From positions 186,001-250,000 of the forward strand of contig CAZCZE010000020.1 of NCBI GenBank assembly GCA_964503125.1: a stretch of 64,000 nucleotides of DNA. Direction: 5' to 3'. Position numbers and translations under genes: made by a program. The notes beneath the pieces were generated by a model. That model was not told where the DNA came from. It saw only the letters and a list, made by a program, of their open reading frames with translations, and did no database searches. Of this stretch, positions 8,557 through 17,615 are shown piece by piece. Positions within the stretch are counted from its first letter, which is position 1; each line of letters starts with the position of its first letter. Source of the DNA: FEN-1219 sp964503125 (GTDB lineage: Bacteria; Pseudomonadota; Gammaproteobacteria; Steroidobacterales; Rariloculaceae).

Positions 8557-9903
8557 ATGGCACGACCAGTGAGGTTCCTGGCATCGGTCGCGGTCGTCGC
8601 GGTGATCGGCCAGCTGACCGATGTGGAGGCGCAGCCGCTCGTGGGACGCGGCGCGCCGTTGCCGCTGCGCGCCGAAGCGATCGTCGGACCGGACGGCAAG
8701 GGCATGGCCTTCGGCCCCGGCTTGCCCGACAACGTCGTGCCGATACTCGCTGCCAGGGACGGCGCTGCGCCGCCGGGCGTGACGCCGTTGCCGCACGACC
8801 TCTTCACGACCAAGGACTTCTACAAGGACAGGGCCCTGTGGAGCGACTCGCGGTACTTCCGCTGCAACTCGCCGCTCGGCTTGGAGAGCCAATGGGGTGC
8901 GACGGAGGCCCCGACGATCGGCGAGGATCCGCCTGCGACCGCAGCCTGGGGTTATTGCGAGCGCGACTACCCGCGTGACCAGATCGTGAGCCCCTACGCG
9001 TTCGCGACGGCCAAGCAACACTACGAAGCCATGCTGGCGGATGCCACGGCGCGCGGCGGGCCGACGGTCTACGATCAGGCCAGGCTGCCCGGCTGGAACG
9101 GCACGTATCAGCGCGAAACGGGCAAGACGGCCACGTGGTACCACGGCGGCGTGATTCAGATTCCAACGTACTTGACGCTGCTGACGCCCGAGTACCAGAC
9201 GCGCTTCGTGCAGCAGATGTATCACTACGCGGTTACCAATGCGCCGCAGTGGCCGGCCTCTTATTGCCAGCCCGAGGGCTTCATGCGGCGCCTCGCGCAG
9301 TACTCGGGGTTCGCCCCGTCCGTGATGATGACGACGGACCTCGTCCAGATCCTCAATGCGACGGCGAAGAACTTCATCACGCACATCCATATGGGACGGC
9401 GCTTCGACGAGACCGGCGCCGTGCCCCGGCTAGGGCCTGCCGTGCCGCGTTGGTATGGCGAGACCATCGGCTTCTGGGACGGGGAGGCCTTGATCACCTG
9501 GACGTCGAACATTCAGGGCTGGTTCGCGCACGGCGCGTTCGAGTACAGCAGCAAGTTGCAGACCATCGAGATCTACACGCCGCGCAAGAACGATCGCGGC
9601 GAGCACATCGGCATCCTGCACGAAGCCATCCTTTACGATCCCGAGGCCCTCGTGGAGCCGGTTCGCATCGTTCATTCGTGGAACAGATCGCGCCGCCTCA
9701 ACGAGGGCAGCCCGTACGCCTATATCGAATGCCTCCAATACAACTATCCGATCGACGGTTTCACGACGCCCATACCGCCGGGCACGACGATCGAGTACAC
9801 GATCCCCGACATCTACGGCCGCCCCTGGGCGCAGATCTGGGAGCGTTATCACGAGGCCGGCATGGAGCGGCCGGAGCGCCCCCCACTCTTCGGCTTCCAA
9901 TGA
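8557..9903 (+). CDS. exported protein of unknown function, DKDFY paralogue 1
   Basis: 448 residues with a strong ribosome site (GGGGAGGAG) and a Sec signal peptide (about residues 1-25). No catalytic motif is recognised. It is clearly paralogous to the lipoprotein at 35637-37022. Shared blocks include HDLFTTKDFYKD, SRYFRCNSP, ERDYPRDQIVSPY, GGPTVYD, PRLGPAVPRW, GFWDGEALITWTSN and IPDIYGRPWAQIWE. Pairs of Cys are conserved, which fits an oxidising periplasmic location. It is followed after 10 bases by a DUF6152 gene, and in the paralogous locus the same two families also occur together. That repeated pairing suggests they work as a unit. Confidence 0.75.
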   Translation: MARPVRFLASVAVVAVIGQLTDVEAQPLVGRGAPLPLRAEAIVGPDGKGMAFGPGLPDNVVPILAARDGAAPPGVTPLPHDLFTTKDFYKDRALWSDSRYFRCNSPLGLESQWGATEAPTIGEDPPATAAWGYCERDYPRDQIVSPYAFATAKQHYEAMLADATARGGPTVYDQARLPGWNGTYQRETGKTATWYHGGVIQIPTYLTLLTPEYQTRFVQQMYHYAVTNAPQWPASYCQPEGFMRRLAQYSGFAPSVMMTTDLVQILNATAKNFITHIHMGRRFDETGAVPRLGPAVPRWYGETIGFWDGEALITWTSNIQGWFAHGAFEYSSKLQTIEIYTPRKNDRGEHIGILHEAILYDPEALVEPVRIVHSWNRSRRLNEGSPYAYIECLQYNYPIDGFTTPIPPGTTIEYTIPDIYGRPWAQIWERYHEAGMERPERPPLFGFQ

Positions 9904-9913
9904 GGAGTTCTCG

Positions 9914-10423
9914 ATGACGACGCTACGACGTGCGCGCCTTGCCGCGCTTGGCGCGACGGCGCTGGTCCTCGCCGCGGCGAGCGCGCCGCGCCCCGTGCGT
10001 GCGCATCACTCGTTCGCCATGTACGACGAGAAGAAGACTTACGTCCTCACGGGCGTAGTGACTCGTATCAGTCCCGACGCGAACCACTTGCAGATCTTCT
10101 TCTCGCCGCTCAATGAGGCGCGCAATGCCGTGGTTCGCGACGCCGCGGGCCAACCCGTCGTGTGGGCCGTCGAGCTGCGCGCCGCGAGCCAAGTCGCCCA
10201 AGAGAACGTGACCGTGGGGACGTTTCCTCCGGGAACCATCTTCAGCATCGGTCTCCATCCGTTACGCAACGGTTTACCGGCCGGGGGTCGCGGTAGGTCG
10301 GGTTTGTTCAAGTGCCCGGAGAAGACGCCCCCCGCGCCGGGTGAACATTGCGACGGCGTGGCCGGGTCGACATCGCATGGTCAGGGGGCGCTGCCCGCGC
10401 CGACCAGCGAATGGCGACCTTGA
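9914..10423 (+). CDS. DUF6152-type exported small protein, copy 1
   Basis: Start preceded by GAGGAG. A signal peptide (about 31 residues) ends RPVRA, and cleavage would leave a mature chain beginning HHSFAMYDEKK. The body (LTGVVTRISPDANHLQIFF) is a small beta-rich domain seen in two further copies in this window (29150 and 34428). This copy has a longer C-terminus with a PPAPGEHCDG segment. The family is uncharacterised. The N-terminal His pair invites a metal-binding reading, discussed as a finding. It forms an operon with the upstream DKDFY protein. Confidence 0.75.
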   Translation: MTTLRRARLAALGATALVLAAASAPRPVRAHHSFAMYDEKKTYVLTGVVTRISPDANHLQIFFSPLNEARNAVVRDAAGQPVVWAVELRAASQVAQENVTVGTFPPGTIFSIGLHPLRNGLPAGGRGRSGLFKCPEKTPPAPGEHCDGVAGSTSHGQGALPAPTSEWRP

Positions 10424-10449
10424 AGCGCGCCACCGAATAGCGGCGCGCT
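10424..10449. terminator. stem-loop between convergent genes
   Basis: An 8-bp perfect stem (AGCGCGCC with GGCGCGCT) and a 10-base loop lie between two convergent genes. There is no clear T-tract, so it is a weak bidirectional terminator candidate. Confidence 0.35.
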
Positions 10450-10457
10450 ACTCGCCG

Positions 10458-12674
10458 CTACGGCCGGGTGAGCGACACGCGCTCGTGGTGCTCGAGATGC
10501 ATTTGCGTGTCGGCCGTGGCGCCCGGCCAGTTGACCAATACGGTAATCGGTGCGCGATCCGCGTTCGAGGCGGCGCTGTCCACGAGGAACCGGCTGCCAT
10601 CCGCGGTCACGGCGTAATGATCGCGAGCGTCCGCCGGCCCGCCGCCGAGCGGCGGGCGAAACAGCGGGCGCGGTGGACCGAGCAACAGCGGCGCCGAGCC
10701 CGACACTTCGACCGACATGAGCTCGCGGTCCAGGGACATGAAGAAGATCTCGCGTTGGTCCGATCGCCATTGCGGTTGCCCGCCGCCGGCATGGGAGACG
10801 CGGTATTTCTTCTCGAGCTGCGGATAACTGACGACGTAGACCTCGATCGTGCCCGATTCGTCCGAGGCGTAGGCGATCCAACGGCCGTCCGGCGAGAAGC
10901 GTGCTTGCATCTCGTTGAACGCCGTTGCGAGCAGCGGCGCGGCGCGCTCGTCGGCGACCGATACGGCCCACAGATCGAGCTTCGTCTCGCCGTTCGCCTG
11001 TGTGTAGACGATGGTGTCGCCGCGCGGAGACCAGTCGTTGAGCACCTTCACGGCGCCGTCCCGCAATAACGGTCGGGCGACACCCTCGCTGGCCGTGGGG
11101 CGGACGAGCAGGTCGATGCCGTTGCGCGAGGTGAAGGCGACGCGGTCGCCGCCCGGTGCCCAGAGCGGCGCCATGGCATCGGTCTCGAGTCTCGTGTACT
11201 CCGCTCGCGACAGGTTCGCGAGCCACAGACCCGGGTCGTTGGTGATGGAGCCCGTGGCGAGCACGGACGTCTCATCGGGCGACAGGCGCGGATTGAACAG
11301 GGTCGTCGGCACGGACAGCGAGCCGAGCTCGGCACCCGTCCGGTCGAACCAAGCGAGGTTTTGGCGCCTGGCGCCCTCGCGGAAAGCGACCAGGTTGCCG
11401 GCGGCGGACACGATGTCTCCATCCCCGAGTGACGGTGGCGAAACGTCGCGTGCGAGCAGAATCGAACGGCCCGTCGGCTCGAGGCGCGCCAGGTCGATCT
11501 CCTCGGCGACCAGCATGCCGTTTTGCACGTGCATGACATAGCGAGGGGGCGCGAAAACGGCGGGCGACTCCGTCGCGAACAGCAGCTCCGCGCGCGCATC
11601 GTCGAGGCTCGCGACATAGACGCCCGTTCGCGCTGCGTCGAGGCTCATCGCGTGGTAGAGATAGCGCCGCCCGTCCGGGAGAAACTGCGGCCACGTGTGG
11701 GCGAGCTCCCGCGCATCGCGGTCGAGCCTCCTGAGCTCACGGATGGCGCCGTCCCCCGACGCGTCTACGGCATAGAGACCCGTCGGCCAGTCGGCAAAAA
11801 CGATCGTGTCATCCACCCCCCACGTGCCGCCGGCGGGTGCGATGTCGCCGTCGGCGACGATTCGCGTCGTCTCGCCGCGGAGCTCCACGATGCCGATGCT
11901 TCCGGCCGCGAAGAAACCGATTCGTCGGCCATCGGGTGACCAGAAAGGCTTCGACGCGCCGGCGGTGCCGGGCAAGCGTTTGGCTTCGGACGACTGCAAC
12001 CGTCGCAACCATAGCGCGCTCTTGCCGGAGCTCACGTCGCGAGCGACGAACACGAGATGCTGCGCGTCGGGCGAGAGCACGCCGCCCGACACGATGGCGG
12101 TGCCCGGCGGCGGCGGTAGGAACAAGCGGATTGCCGCTGTCGTATCGTTGCCCGGGCTCGGCGCGCGCGACGCGAGCACGGCGAGCCCGCTCAGCGTCAC
12201 GGCAGCGACCGCCGGCCAGAACAGGCGTCCGCGTCCACGGGCCGCGGCCTGCGCGGCGGTAGGCGCTGCGAAGGCCGCGGTCGGCGATTCGTGGGTCGGC
12301 GGCGCCAGGTCGGCGGCGACGGTCTCGACCGCGCACACGAAGCGATAGCCGCGGCGAGGAACCGTTTCGATGAGGTGGGGTGCATCGGGGTGATCGGCCA
12401 GCGCGCGTCGAAGGACCGAGATCGCATGGATCAAGCTGTCGTCGGTGACGATGACGTTGTTCCAGACGGCGCCGAGGAGCTCTTCTTTGTCGACGAGCCG
12501 GTCGCGATGCTCGATGAGGTAGACGAGCGTGTCGAATGCCCGCGAGGGCAGTGCAATCGTCTCGTGCCGCCCCCGAGAGACTTTCCGGGCAGCGACGTCG
12601 ACCCTAAACGGGCCAAAGACATACGGGCCGCGCGCCGTGGCCGGTTTCGGCTCGTGAGTGGGGCCCGCGGACAT
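10458..12674 (-). CDS. winged-helix regulator with membrane anchor and beta-propeller
   Basis: I chose the ATG at 12674 because the frame upstream is the 103-bp repeat rather than protein. The product has 738 residues. Residues 15-115 form an OmpR/PhoB-type DNA-binding domain (VDKEELLGAVWNNVIVTDDS and VPRRGYRFVC). One membrane segment follows near residue 150 (FWPAVAAVTLSGLAVLA). The remainder is an exported PD40/TolB-like propeller with repeated FSPDGRWIAYAS-type motifs (SPDGRRIGF, SPDETSVLA, SPDGRWIAY). This is the CadC-like layout: a periplasmic sensor and a cytoplasmic DNA-binding head without phosphorylation. The ligand is unknown. TTC-led decamers precede its start, suggesting autoregulation. 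Its promoter is now cut off from the likely divergent partner at 24327 by the insertion. Confidence 0.85.
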   Translation of the reverse strand: MSAGPTHEPKPATARGPYVFGPFRVDVAARKVSRGRHETIALPSRAFDTLVYLIEHRDRLVDKEELLGAVWNNVIVTDDSLIHAISVLRRALADHPDAPHLIETVPRRGYRFVCAVETVAADLAPPTHESPTAAFAAPTAAQAAARGRGRLFWPAVAAVTLSGLAVLASRAPSPGNDTTAAIRLFLPPPPGTAIVSGGVLSPDAQHLVFVARDVSSGKSALWLRRLQSSEAKRLPGTAGASKPFWSPDGRRIGFFAAGSIGIVELRGETTRIVADGDIAPAGGTWGVDDTIVFADWPTGLYAVDASGDGAIRELRRLDRDARELAHTWPQFLPDGRRYLYHAMSLDAARTGVYVASLDDARAELLFATESPAVFAPPRYVMHVQNGMLVAEEIDLARLEPTGRSILLARDVSPPSLGDGDIVSAAGNLVAFREGARRQNLAWFDRTGAELGSLSVPTTLFNPRLSPDETSVLATGSITNDPGLWLANLSRAEYTRLETDAMAPLWAPGGDRVAFTSRNGIDLLVRPTASEGVARPLLRDGAVKVLNDWSPRGDTIVYTQANGETKLDLWAVSVADERAAPLLATAFNEMQARFSPDGRWIAYASDESGTIEVYVVSYPQLEKKYRVSHAGGGQPQWRSDQREIFFMSLDRELMSVEVSGSAPLLLGPPRPLFRPPLGGGPADARDHYAVTADGSRFLVDSAASNADRAPITVLVNWPGATADTQMHLEHHERVSLTRP

Positions 12675-12764
12675 CGTTCGTTCTTGGTTTTTCCGGAGTT
12701 TTCCGCGAGTTTCGGGACTTGCATTCGAGTCTAGCGTACGAATTCTCGGAGCGGCAAGCGGCGC
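12662..12764. repeat. 103-bp direct repeat, left copy
   Basis: Identical to 24179-24281 except for one base (C at 12675, T at 24192), in the same orientation. This copy includes the regulator's start codon and first four codons plus its upstream region. Beyond its right edge the sequence changes to the transposase leader. Together the copies bracket 11.4 kb of inserted DNA. Confidence 0.95.
12681..12717 (-). promoter_or_regulatory. TTC decamer array upstream of the winged-helix regulator
   Basis: Plus-strand TTC-led units start at 12681, 12691, 12701 and 12711, each 10 bases apart: TTCTTG, TTCCGG, TTCCGC, TTCGGG. They lie just upstream of the regulator ATG at 12674 and match the array at 8431-8475 in order and spacing. 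A second copy sits at 24198-24234 inside the right repeat. Likely binding sites for the adjacent winged-helix protein (inference). Confidence 0.5.
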
Positions 12765-12810
12765 GACCGGCGCGCGTGTCGGGTGCCATTCATCGCAGGG
12801 ACGCGACACC

Positions 12811-13485
12811 ATGGCGCGCGAGCGGGCGCGGCCGCGTGCTCCACCGTTCATCGATCCGCCGGGTTACGCACGCCACCGGCCCGAGGCGACGCTGCTCTAC
12901 CAAGTCGTGGAGCGGCACTACCCCGAGTTTGTCGCCACGCGTGAAGCTGCTGGCCGACCTTTACCGAAGTACGTGCACGAGGAGTTCGAGGCGTACTTGA
13001 GGTGCGGCCGCCTCGAGCACGGTTTTCTGCGCGTCCGCTGCGAGGACTGTCACGCCGAGAAGCTCGTCGCGTTCAGCTGTAAGCGCCGCGGCTTTTGTCC
13101 CTCCTGCGGCGCCCGGCGGATGACGGACAGCGCTGCGCTCCTGGCCGACGAAGTGTTACCGAAGAAGCCGCTACGCCAGTGGGTGCTGTCGCTGCCGATG
13201 GCGTTGCGCTTCCTATTGGCCACGGACCCCAGGGCGCTGACGCAGGTGCTTGGGATCGTCTATCGAACGATCTCGGCACCCATTCTCAAGAGGGCGCGGC
13301 TGATGCGCGCGAGCGGTGCGACGGGCGCCGTGACGCTGATCCAGAGATTTGGGTCTGCGCTCAATCTCAATATTCACCTCCACATGCTGGTGCTCGACGG
13401 CGCGTACCTCGTCGACACCGAGCCACCGGTGTTCCGCCGGATCGCGCCGCCTAGCCTGGCGGAACTACAGGCGCTTGCGCTATGA
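12811..13485 (+). pseudogene. IS91-family transposase, N-terminal part
   Basis: From ATG 12811 the frame encodes the zinc-binding transposase domain (CEDCHAEKLVAFSC and FCPSCGARRM) and the start of the Y2 rolling-circle nuclease domain, including the HUH-type motif NIHLHMLVLDGAYL. The frame runs out at LAELQALAL, where the island begins. The catalytic tyrosine region (normally after this point) is absent here and is also deleted from the distal fragment, so the transposase is inactive. Confidence 0.85.
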
Positions 13486-15246
13486 CCTGGCGCCGAGGAA
13501 ATCCCGCAGGAATTCCTCGCGTGTCAAAGGGGGTCGAACGTCGTCTCCCAACAACTCCTGTGAAGAGGCTTCCTTTCTTAGGATGCGGTCATATTCAAAC
13601 GGCTCTATGGTCTCGTCGCATAGCAGGATGAGGTACTCGACCGAGCGCTCCTGCCCTCTACGGTGGATGCGGTCTAGACTTTGGAGATAGTGCGCAGCTT
13701 GGTTAGACATCGACTCGTACACCGCGTAGCGCGCTCGGTGCAATGTTAGGCCAGCGCCGGCAGCCGCAGGGTTGCCGACGAAGAGCATGGTGACGTCATC
13801 CTCCTGGAACCTTCGAACGGCCTCCCGTCGGTCGTTGACCGCCGAGACTGAGCCGTCAATCCTCACAGGATTGTAGTTGCTGTAGCGAGAACAGAGCGCA
13901 TTTACAGACGCCGTAAAGAATGACCATACGATGACCTTCTCGCCCTTTGCTTCGATAAGATCCGTAAGGATGCTGTCAAGCGCGGCAAGTTTCGCGGGAA
14001 GGCCGCAGCCAAAGGCCGAATCTATCCCAATTGGGTTGGAGCAAATTTGGAGGAGAGCCGTGCGCCTCGCCATGAAAGACGCCAGATTCCGTTTGAAGCT
14101 TATTTCGTCAGTGGCGCGGACATCCTCCAGCAAGCCGGACATCGCACTCTCATACAATCGCCGCTGAGCTGGCGGAAGCGGGAGTATGATGCGCCGGAAC
14201 GCGCGAGCGGGTAGATCGGGCAAGACTGCGCCCTTAAGTCGACGGATGTACACGCCGCGCGCCTCAATCGTCGCCGCGACTACGTCCCTAGCGGCAACAG
14301 GATCGGTAGGCACCTCAACGCCCGAAAACGTCTCACCATCGTCGGCGATGTTGAATTGTTCAACAAGGTCAACCGCGCTATTTGGGGCGGGCGTCCCGCA
14401 CAAGACGATACATCGACCAGCTTCGCGACGGAGCCTTCGTAATGCGCGAGCCCGCTGGGCTTCGGCGTTCTTCACAAAGAAGCTCTCGTCCACAATCAGT
14501 ATGGCCCGCCCTTTCTCTCCCTGTAGTAGATGGCGTATCCGGATCTCAAGCTGCGTTGCCGTTTCGAAGTTGGTAACAAATATCTCGGCAGGCTCGTCCA
14601 ATGTCGCACGCTTCTCTGCCTCATGGCCTACAACGGCAGCGGCCCGGTACTTGCTACCAAAAAACCTTGTGAGGTCATGCACCCATTCGAGCACCATGTT
14701 CTTCGGCGCGAAGATTACCGCGCGTCCGACCAAGCCCTGTTCGCGAAGCCTGTCAAACGCGAACAGGGCCTCCACCGTCTTACCAACACCCTGCTCGTCA
14801 AATATGCAGAGGCCGCGGACATCTGGATGCGCCGCCAACGCGACGGCCGTAACTTGGTGTGCATCCAGAGCATCGATCCGCTCGTAGCCCTGCAACCACA
14901 TTTTCGCGGTCTCTGGGGAGGCAATGGCTGTCCGGCAGGCCGCGAGGGCAGCGCTGTGCCACTGACGCCGATGTCGCGCTGACGTAGCCGCCGCGAGAAC
15001 GCCCGCTGAGACTGCAAAGGACCATCCGTCAAGCGCAATACGGCAGGCTTCGAGTTCCAACACGTCAACCAGCGCACCGCCCGCAACCGGATCAAGTTGC
15101 AGTGAGATGCCCGCTGTCCGAAGCGTCCGCTCTAAAGTGCGCAGTCTGGCGCTGGGACCAGGCTTGATGAAACAGCGACCATCGCGCGCGAGGTTCGCAT
15201 GGGCATCAAGCTGCGGCATTGGAATCCTCAGGCTGGCTGTTGTCAC
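13480..15246 (-). CDS. SNF2-type DEAD/DEAH helicase of the island
   Basis: 588 residues. Helicase motifs are clear: Walker A EQGVGKT (151-157), DES in IVDESFF (253-255), motif III GTPAPN (284-289), a C-terminal lobe with IVWSFFTASV, GLTLHRA and motif VI SLDRIHRRGQ. This is a SNF2-like double-stranded DNA translocase. The first 120 residues are an unrecognised adaptor region. Its start overlaps the ParB-like gene by about 40 bases (alternative ATG at 15219), showing translational coupling. Its stop codon lies exactly at the junction with the broken transposase, so a few C-terminal residues may have been lost. Stand-alone SNF2 proteins in such islands usually power restriction or DNA surveillance. 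Confidence 0.88.
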   Translation of the reverse strand: MTTASLRIPMPQLDAHANLARDGRCFIKPGPSARLRTLERTLRTAGISLQLDPVAGGALVDVLELEACRIALDGWSFAVSAGVLAAATSARHRRQWHSAALAACRTAIASPETAKMWLQGYERIDALDAHQVTAVALAAHPDVRGLCIFDEQGVGKTVEALFAFDRLREQGLVGRAVIFAPKNMVLEWVHDLTRFFGSKYRAAAVVGHEAEKRATLDEPAEIFVTNFETATQLEIRIRHLLQGEKGRAILIVDESFFVKNAEAQRARALRRLRREAGRCIVLCGTPAPNSAVDLVEQFNIADDGETFSGVEVPTDPVAARDVVAATIEARGVYIRRLKGAVLPDLPARAFRRIILPLPPAQRRLYESAMSGLLEDVRATDEISFKRNLASFMARRTALLQICSNPIGIDSAFGCGLPAKLAALDSILTDLIEAKGEKVIVWSFFTASVNALCSRYSNYNPVRIDGSVSAVNDRREAVRRFQEDDVTMLFVGNPAAAGAGLTLHRARYAVYESMSNQAAHYLQSLDRIHRRGQERSVEYLILLCDETIEPFEYDRILRKEASSQELLGDDVRPPLTREEFLRDFLGARS

Positions 15247-16516
15247 CCTCGCTACTGGATTGCAGTCCGTGAAGGATCTTCACGGTGTCAGTGAGTATCT
15301 GGCGCAAATGATCAAGGCTTGTCGGCGTCAGCCGTCGATAGTCCTCCCGTTTGAAGCTGTCCAGCCAGGCCGCGAAGTGCGTAATCCGTTCGTTCGCTGC
15401 GGACTTGTCTTTGATACGCACGGGATCATTCGAGATGACCGTCTCGATAGCCCGCTTGACCCCCTCGTCATCATCGGCATTCGCGTGTTTGCGCGCCTCA
15501 GGATCTTGCAGAATCTTCGGAACCGACCTGACGTCAACGAACGATTTGAACTTGCCCTCCCAGAGCCAGCGAAATACTTCATCGCGTGCATCCGGGTTCG
15601 TCTCTAGCGTCCCCCAGACACCTGGTTTGCTGAGCTCATCGAAATACTCGAAGTTTTCTTGAATCTGCAGCTCGACGTCGACCTCCGGTCGGTCGAACTC
15701 CTCTTCGTGGTACTCCTTGAACTGGGAAGCCAAACCAAACATTTTGATCCAGCGGTCAGCTTGCCGCCAGCCACTCAGCCCAAACTCCTCCGCGATCTGC
15801 ACCTTCGCCGCACGTTTGACCTGCGGATCATGCGGATCTTCCGCGGCGAGACGCTGGTAGATATTGAAGACCTCCTCCGCTTTCACGTACGAGGGCCACG
15901 GGATGTGATCCTTCTCCTTGAAGTTCAGCTCCGTCAAGACGGCCCGTTTGACGGCCGTGTCCGTCTCAGGGTCTCCTGACGGAACGTGCACGTAGGCTGG
16001 CAGCCAGCGCGCTTGATTCCGCGCGCCGCTAAACGCCGGATCAGTCATGATGTGTTGAGCGCCATACCGGCGGCGATTGCCATCCCACAGCGTGCCGTGA
16101 TTACCATTCACGTGGATGAAGATTGGTTCCTGCACACCATTCGCGGCGATGTTGTGTGCCATGCGTTCCAGGTGGAACGGCTTTCTTGATCGAGCCGACT
16201 CGCCGCGATCGGCCTCCAACATGACTTCGTAAATTTCTTGCGTCGTGGGCTCCTTATTCATATCGCCCTGCCGTGCGCGCCATCGACGCAAGTAGTGTTT
16301 CAGCCGGATGTTCTCGGCCCAGCCGTCCACGTCATCGATATGAACACGCCCGTACCACACTGATACCTCGCGGCCGTGGTACCTGCGGGTCATTCGCCGA
16401 GGCTGGTGCTCGGCGTCGGCGCTCGCGACTTCGCGCACGTACCGATCGAGGATCGTCGGCCACTCGGGGCGACGACCTGCTTGGCCCGTACCGGGCGGGG
16501 TAGCAGTGTTGGCCAT
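15206..16516 (-). CDS. ParB/Srx-fold protein of the island
   Basis: I chose ATG 16516 because GGAG precedes it by six bases; an in-frame ATG at 16528 is the alternative. The product has 436 residues. Residues 100-165 carry a ParB-N/sulfiredoxin-like core: HLERMAHNIAANGVQEPIFI and the signature LWDGNRRR (143-150). In chromosomal ParB this fold binds CTP and in defence systems it can be a nuclease. The helical region after it (KRAVLTELNFKEKDHIPWPS) resembles the ParB middle segment. No ParA gene is present, so plasmid partition is unlikely. It is sandwiched between the sigma-like gene (56 bases upstream) and the coupled SNF2 gene, suggesting a three-gene operon. Confidence 0.75.
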   Translation of the reverse strand: MANTATPPGTGQAGRRPEWPTILDRYVREVASADAEHQPRRMTRRYHGREVSVWYGRVHIDDVDGWAENIRLKHYLRRWRARQGDMNKEPTTQEIYEVMLEADRGESARSRKPFHLERMAHNIAANGVQEPIFIHVNGNHGTLWDGNRRRYGAQHIMTDPAFSGARNQARWLPAYVHVPSGDPETDTAVKRAVLTELNFKEKDHIPWPSYVKAEEVFNIYQRLAAEDPHDPQVKRAAKVQIAEEFGLSGWRQADRWIKMFGLASQFKEYHEEEFDRPEVDVELQIQENFEYFDELSKPGVWGTLETNPDARDEVFRWLWEGKFKSFVDVRSVPKILQDPEARKHANADDDEGVKRAIETVISNDPVRIKDKSAANERITHFAAWLDSFKREDYRRLTPTSLDHLRQILTDTVKILHGLQSSSEGDNSQPEDSNAAA

Positions 16517-16572
16517 TTGAGTCTCCATTGCGGTTAGTGTGTGTGCATGTGAAAGACGCGCGCTGTGACAAG

Positions 16573-17373
16573 TCAGCTCTCGTCTTCATCGAGTTGATCG
16601 ACCATAAAGCTCCCGCGGGTCTCCTCGAACGCCGCCACGAAACGAGCAGGCGGTCTCAACCCTAACTCCGTCACTACTTTCGGAATCTCGACGTGCAGCG
16701 CCGCGTAGGCTCGCTGCTTAGCCTTCCTGAAAGCGGCGGGCTTCATCCCCAAAGAGGCCGCCGCCATCTGTGACTGCACGTCGAAGTCCTTGCGAGCGAA
16801 GTCGAACTGGAACGTCGAGAGATGTCGGATCAGTGCACGCTGCTTGAGCGTCAATTTCTCAAGAGCCGCCTCGACGACAACCACTGCCCATGACCCGTCC
16901 GCCTCCACGTCGCTGAGAGTTTCCTCAACAGCGACCACAGCCCAGGCCGCGGGCACGAGCGTTGACCCATCGACGGATGCGTCTGTTGCATCTGCGCTTG
17001 CCGGCGCCGGTGCAGACAATGCCTCAACCGAACTGACCAACTCATTGCGCCGTCGGCGGTGCAGCGTAGCGCCGCAGTTCCAAGCCGATCGCGCTAGATA
17101 GGCGTAGGGATCGGAGATTCGTTGGCCGTGTCTGCGCTCGACGAACGCCTCCAGAGCCTCCGCAATACAATCCTCAGCATCCGAGATCTGTAGATTGAGA
17201 CCGGATGACACGAGCCGCAGCAGGCGCGGTACTCCTTCCCCGACCATGACCTGGTAGAAGGCGGCTCGATCAGCTGCTGCCCAGAGTTGCGCCAGGCGTG
17301 TCGCCAATGACAACTGTTCCTCTTCATCTTCGTTTGACACGCCGGCCCGCTTCCCCGCCTCCGTTCTATCCAT
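16573..17373 (-). CDS. ECF-sigma-like protein of the island
   Basis: The start ATG 17373 is preferred over the longer frame because the upstream residues look like translated promoter DNA; no strong ribosome site is seen. The product has 266 residues. Region 2-like sequence: AEDCIAEALEAF, ISDPYAYLARSAWNCGATLH and RRRRNE. Region 4-like sequence: LEKLTLKQRALIRHL and AASLGMKPAAFRKAKQRAYAAL, a helix-turn-helix. Between them an Ala/Val-rich linker contains an imperfect tandem repeat (WAVVAVEETL, then WAVVVVEAAL). It may direct RNA polymerase to the island's own promoters or act as a DNA-binding adaptor. First gene of the leftward operon. Confidence 0.65.
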   Translation of the reverse strand: MDRTEAGKRAGVSNEDEEEQLSLATRLAQLWAAADRAAFYQVMVGEGVPRLLRLVSSGLNLQISDAEDCIAEALEAFVERRHGQRISDPYAYLARSAWNCGATLHRRRRNELVSSVEALSAPAPASADATDASVDGSTLVPAAWAVVAVEETLSDVEADGSWAVVVVEAALEKLTLKQRALIRHLSTFQFDFARKDFDVQSQMAAASLGMKPAAFRKAKQRAYAALHVEIPKVVTELGLRPPARFVAAFEETRGSFMVDQLDEDES

Positions 17374-17489
17374 CACATAGACGCGAGCCGTGACACTCGG
17401 CAGCGATCGCGCGCTCGCACACGCCAGGGGAAGCGTAACAAGCACATAGACTTGCACGGCGCCTGCATAGATGCGTAGTTGCGCACCTA

Positions 17490-17515
17490 TGTGCGTCAAT
17501 GCTCACTGACGCACA
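17490..17515. promoter_or_regulatory. inverted repeat in the divergent island promoter
   Basis: A perfect 9-bp inverted repeat (TGTGCGTCA and TGACGCACA) with an 8-base spacer sits between the leftward sigma/ParB/SNF2 operon and the rightward RHH/methyltransferase operon. A second one (TGCGCT, 5 bases, AGCGCA) lies at 17580-17596, 20 bases before the RHH start. These are plausible operators for the RHH protein. Confidence 0.5.
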
Positions 17516-17615
17516 AATATGCGCTAATACAAGCCAAAGCCCGTCTGTTTGCGTCTTACAGCACGAACCGGCAGAATCTTGCGCTGCCTTAGCGCAGCGA
17601 TAACGAAGGGCGTCG

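Noticed and set aside
7402..9390. Minus-strand 662-codon frame extending the esterase upstream
   Set aside because: The part above 8370 is antisense to the 8557 gene and lacks protein character; the esterase has its own ATG with a good ribosome site and signal peptide.
15206..16516. ParB-like gene as a plasmid partition gene
   Set aside because: No ParA partner, no parS-like repeats and no replication gene nearby; context is restriction-modification.
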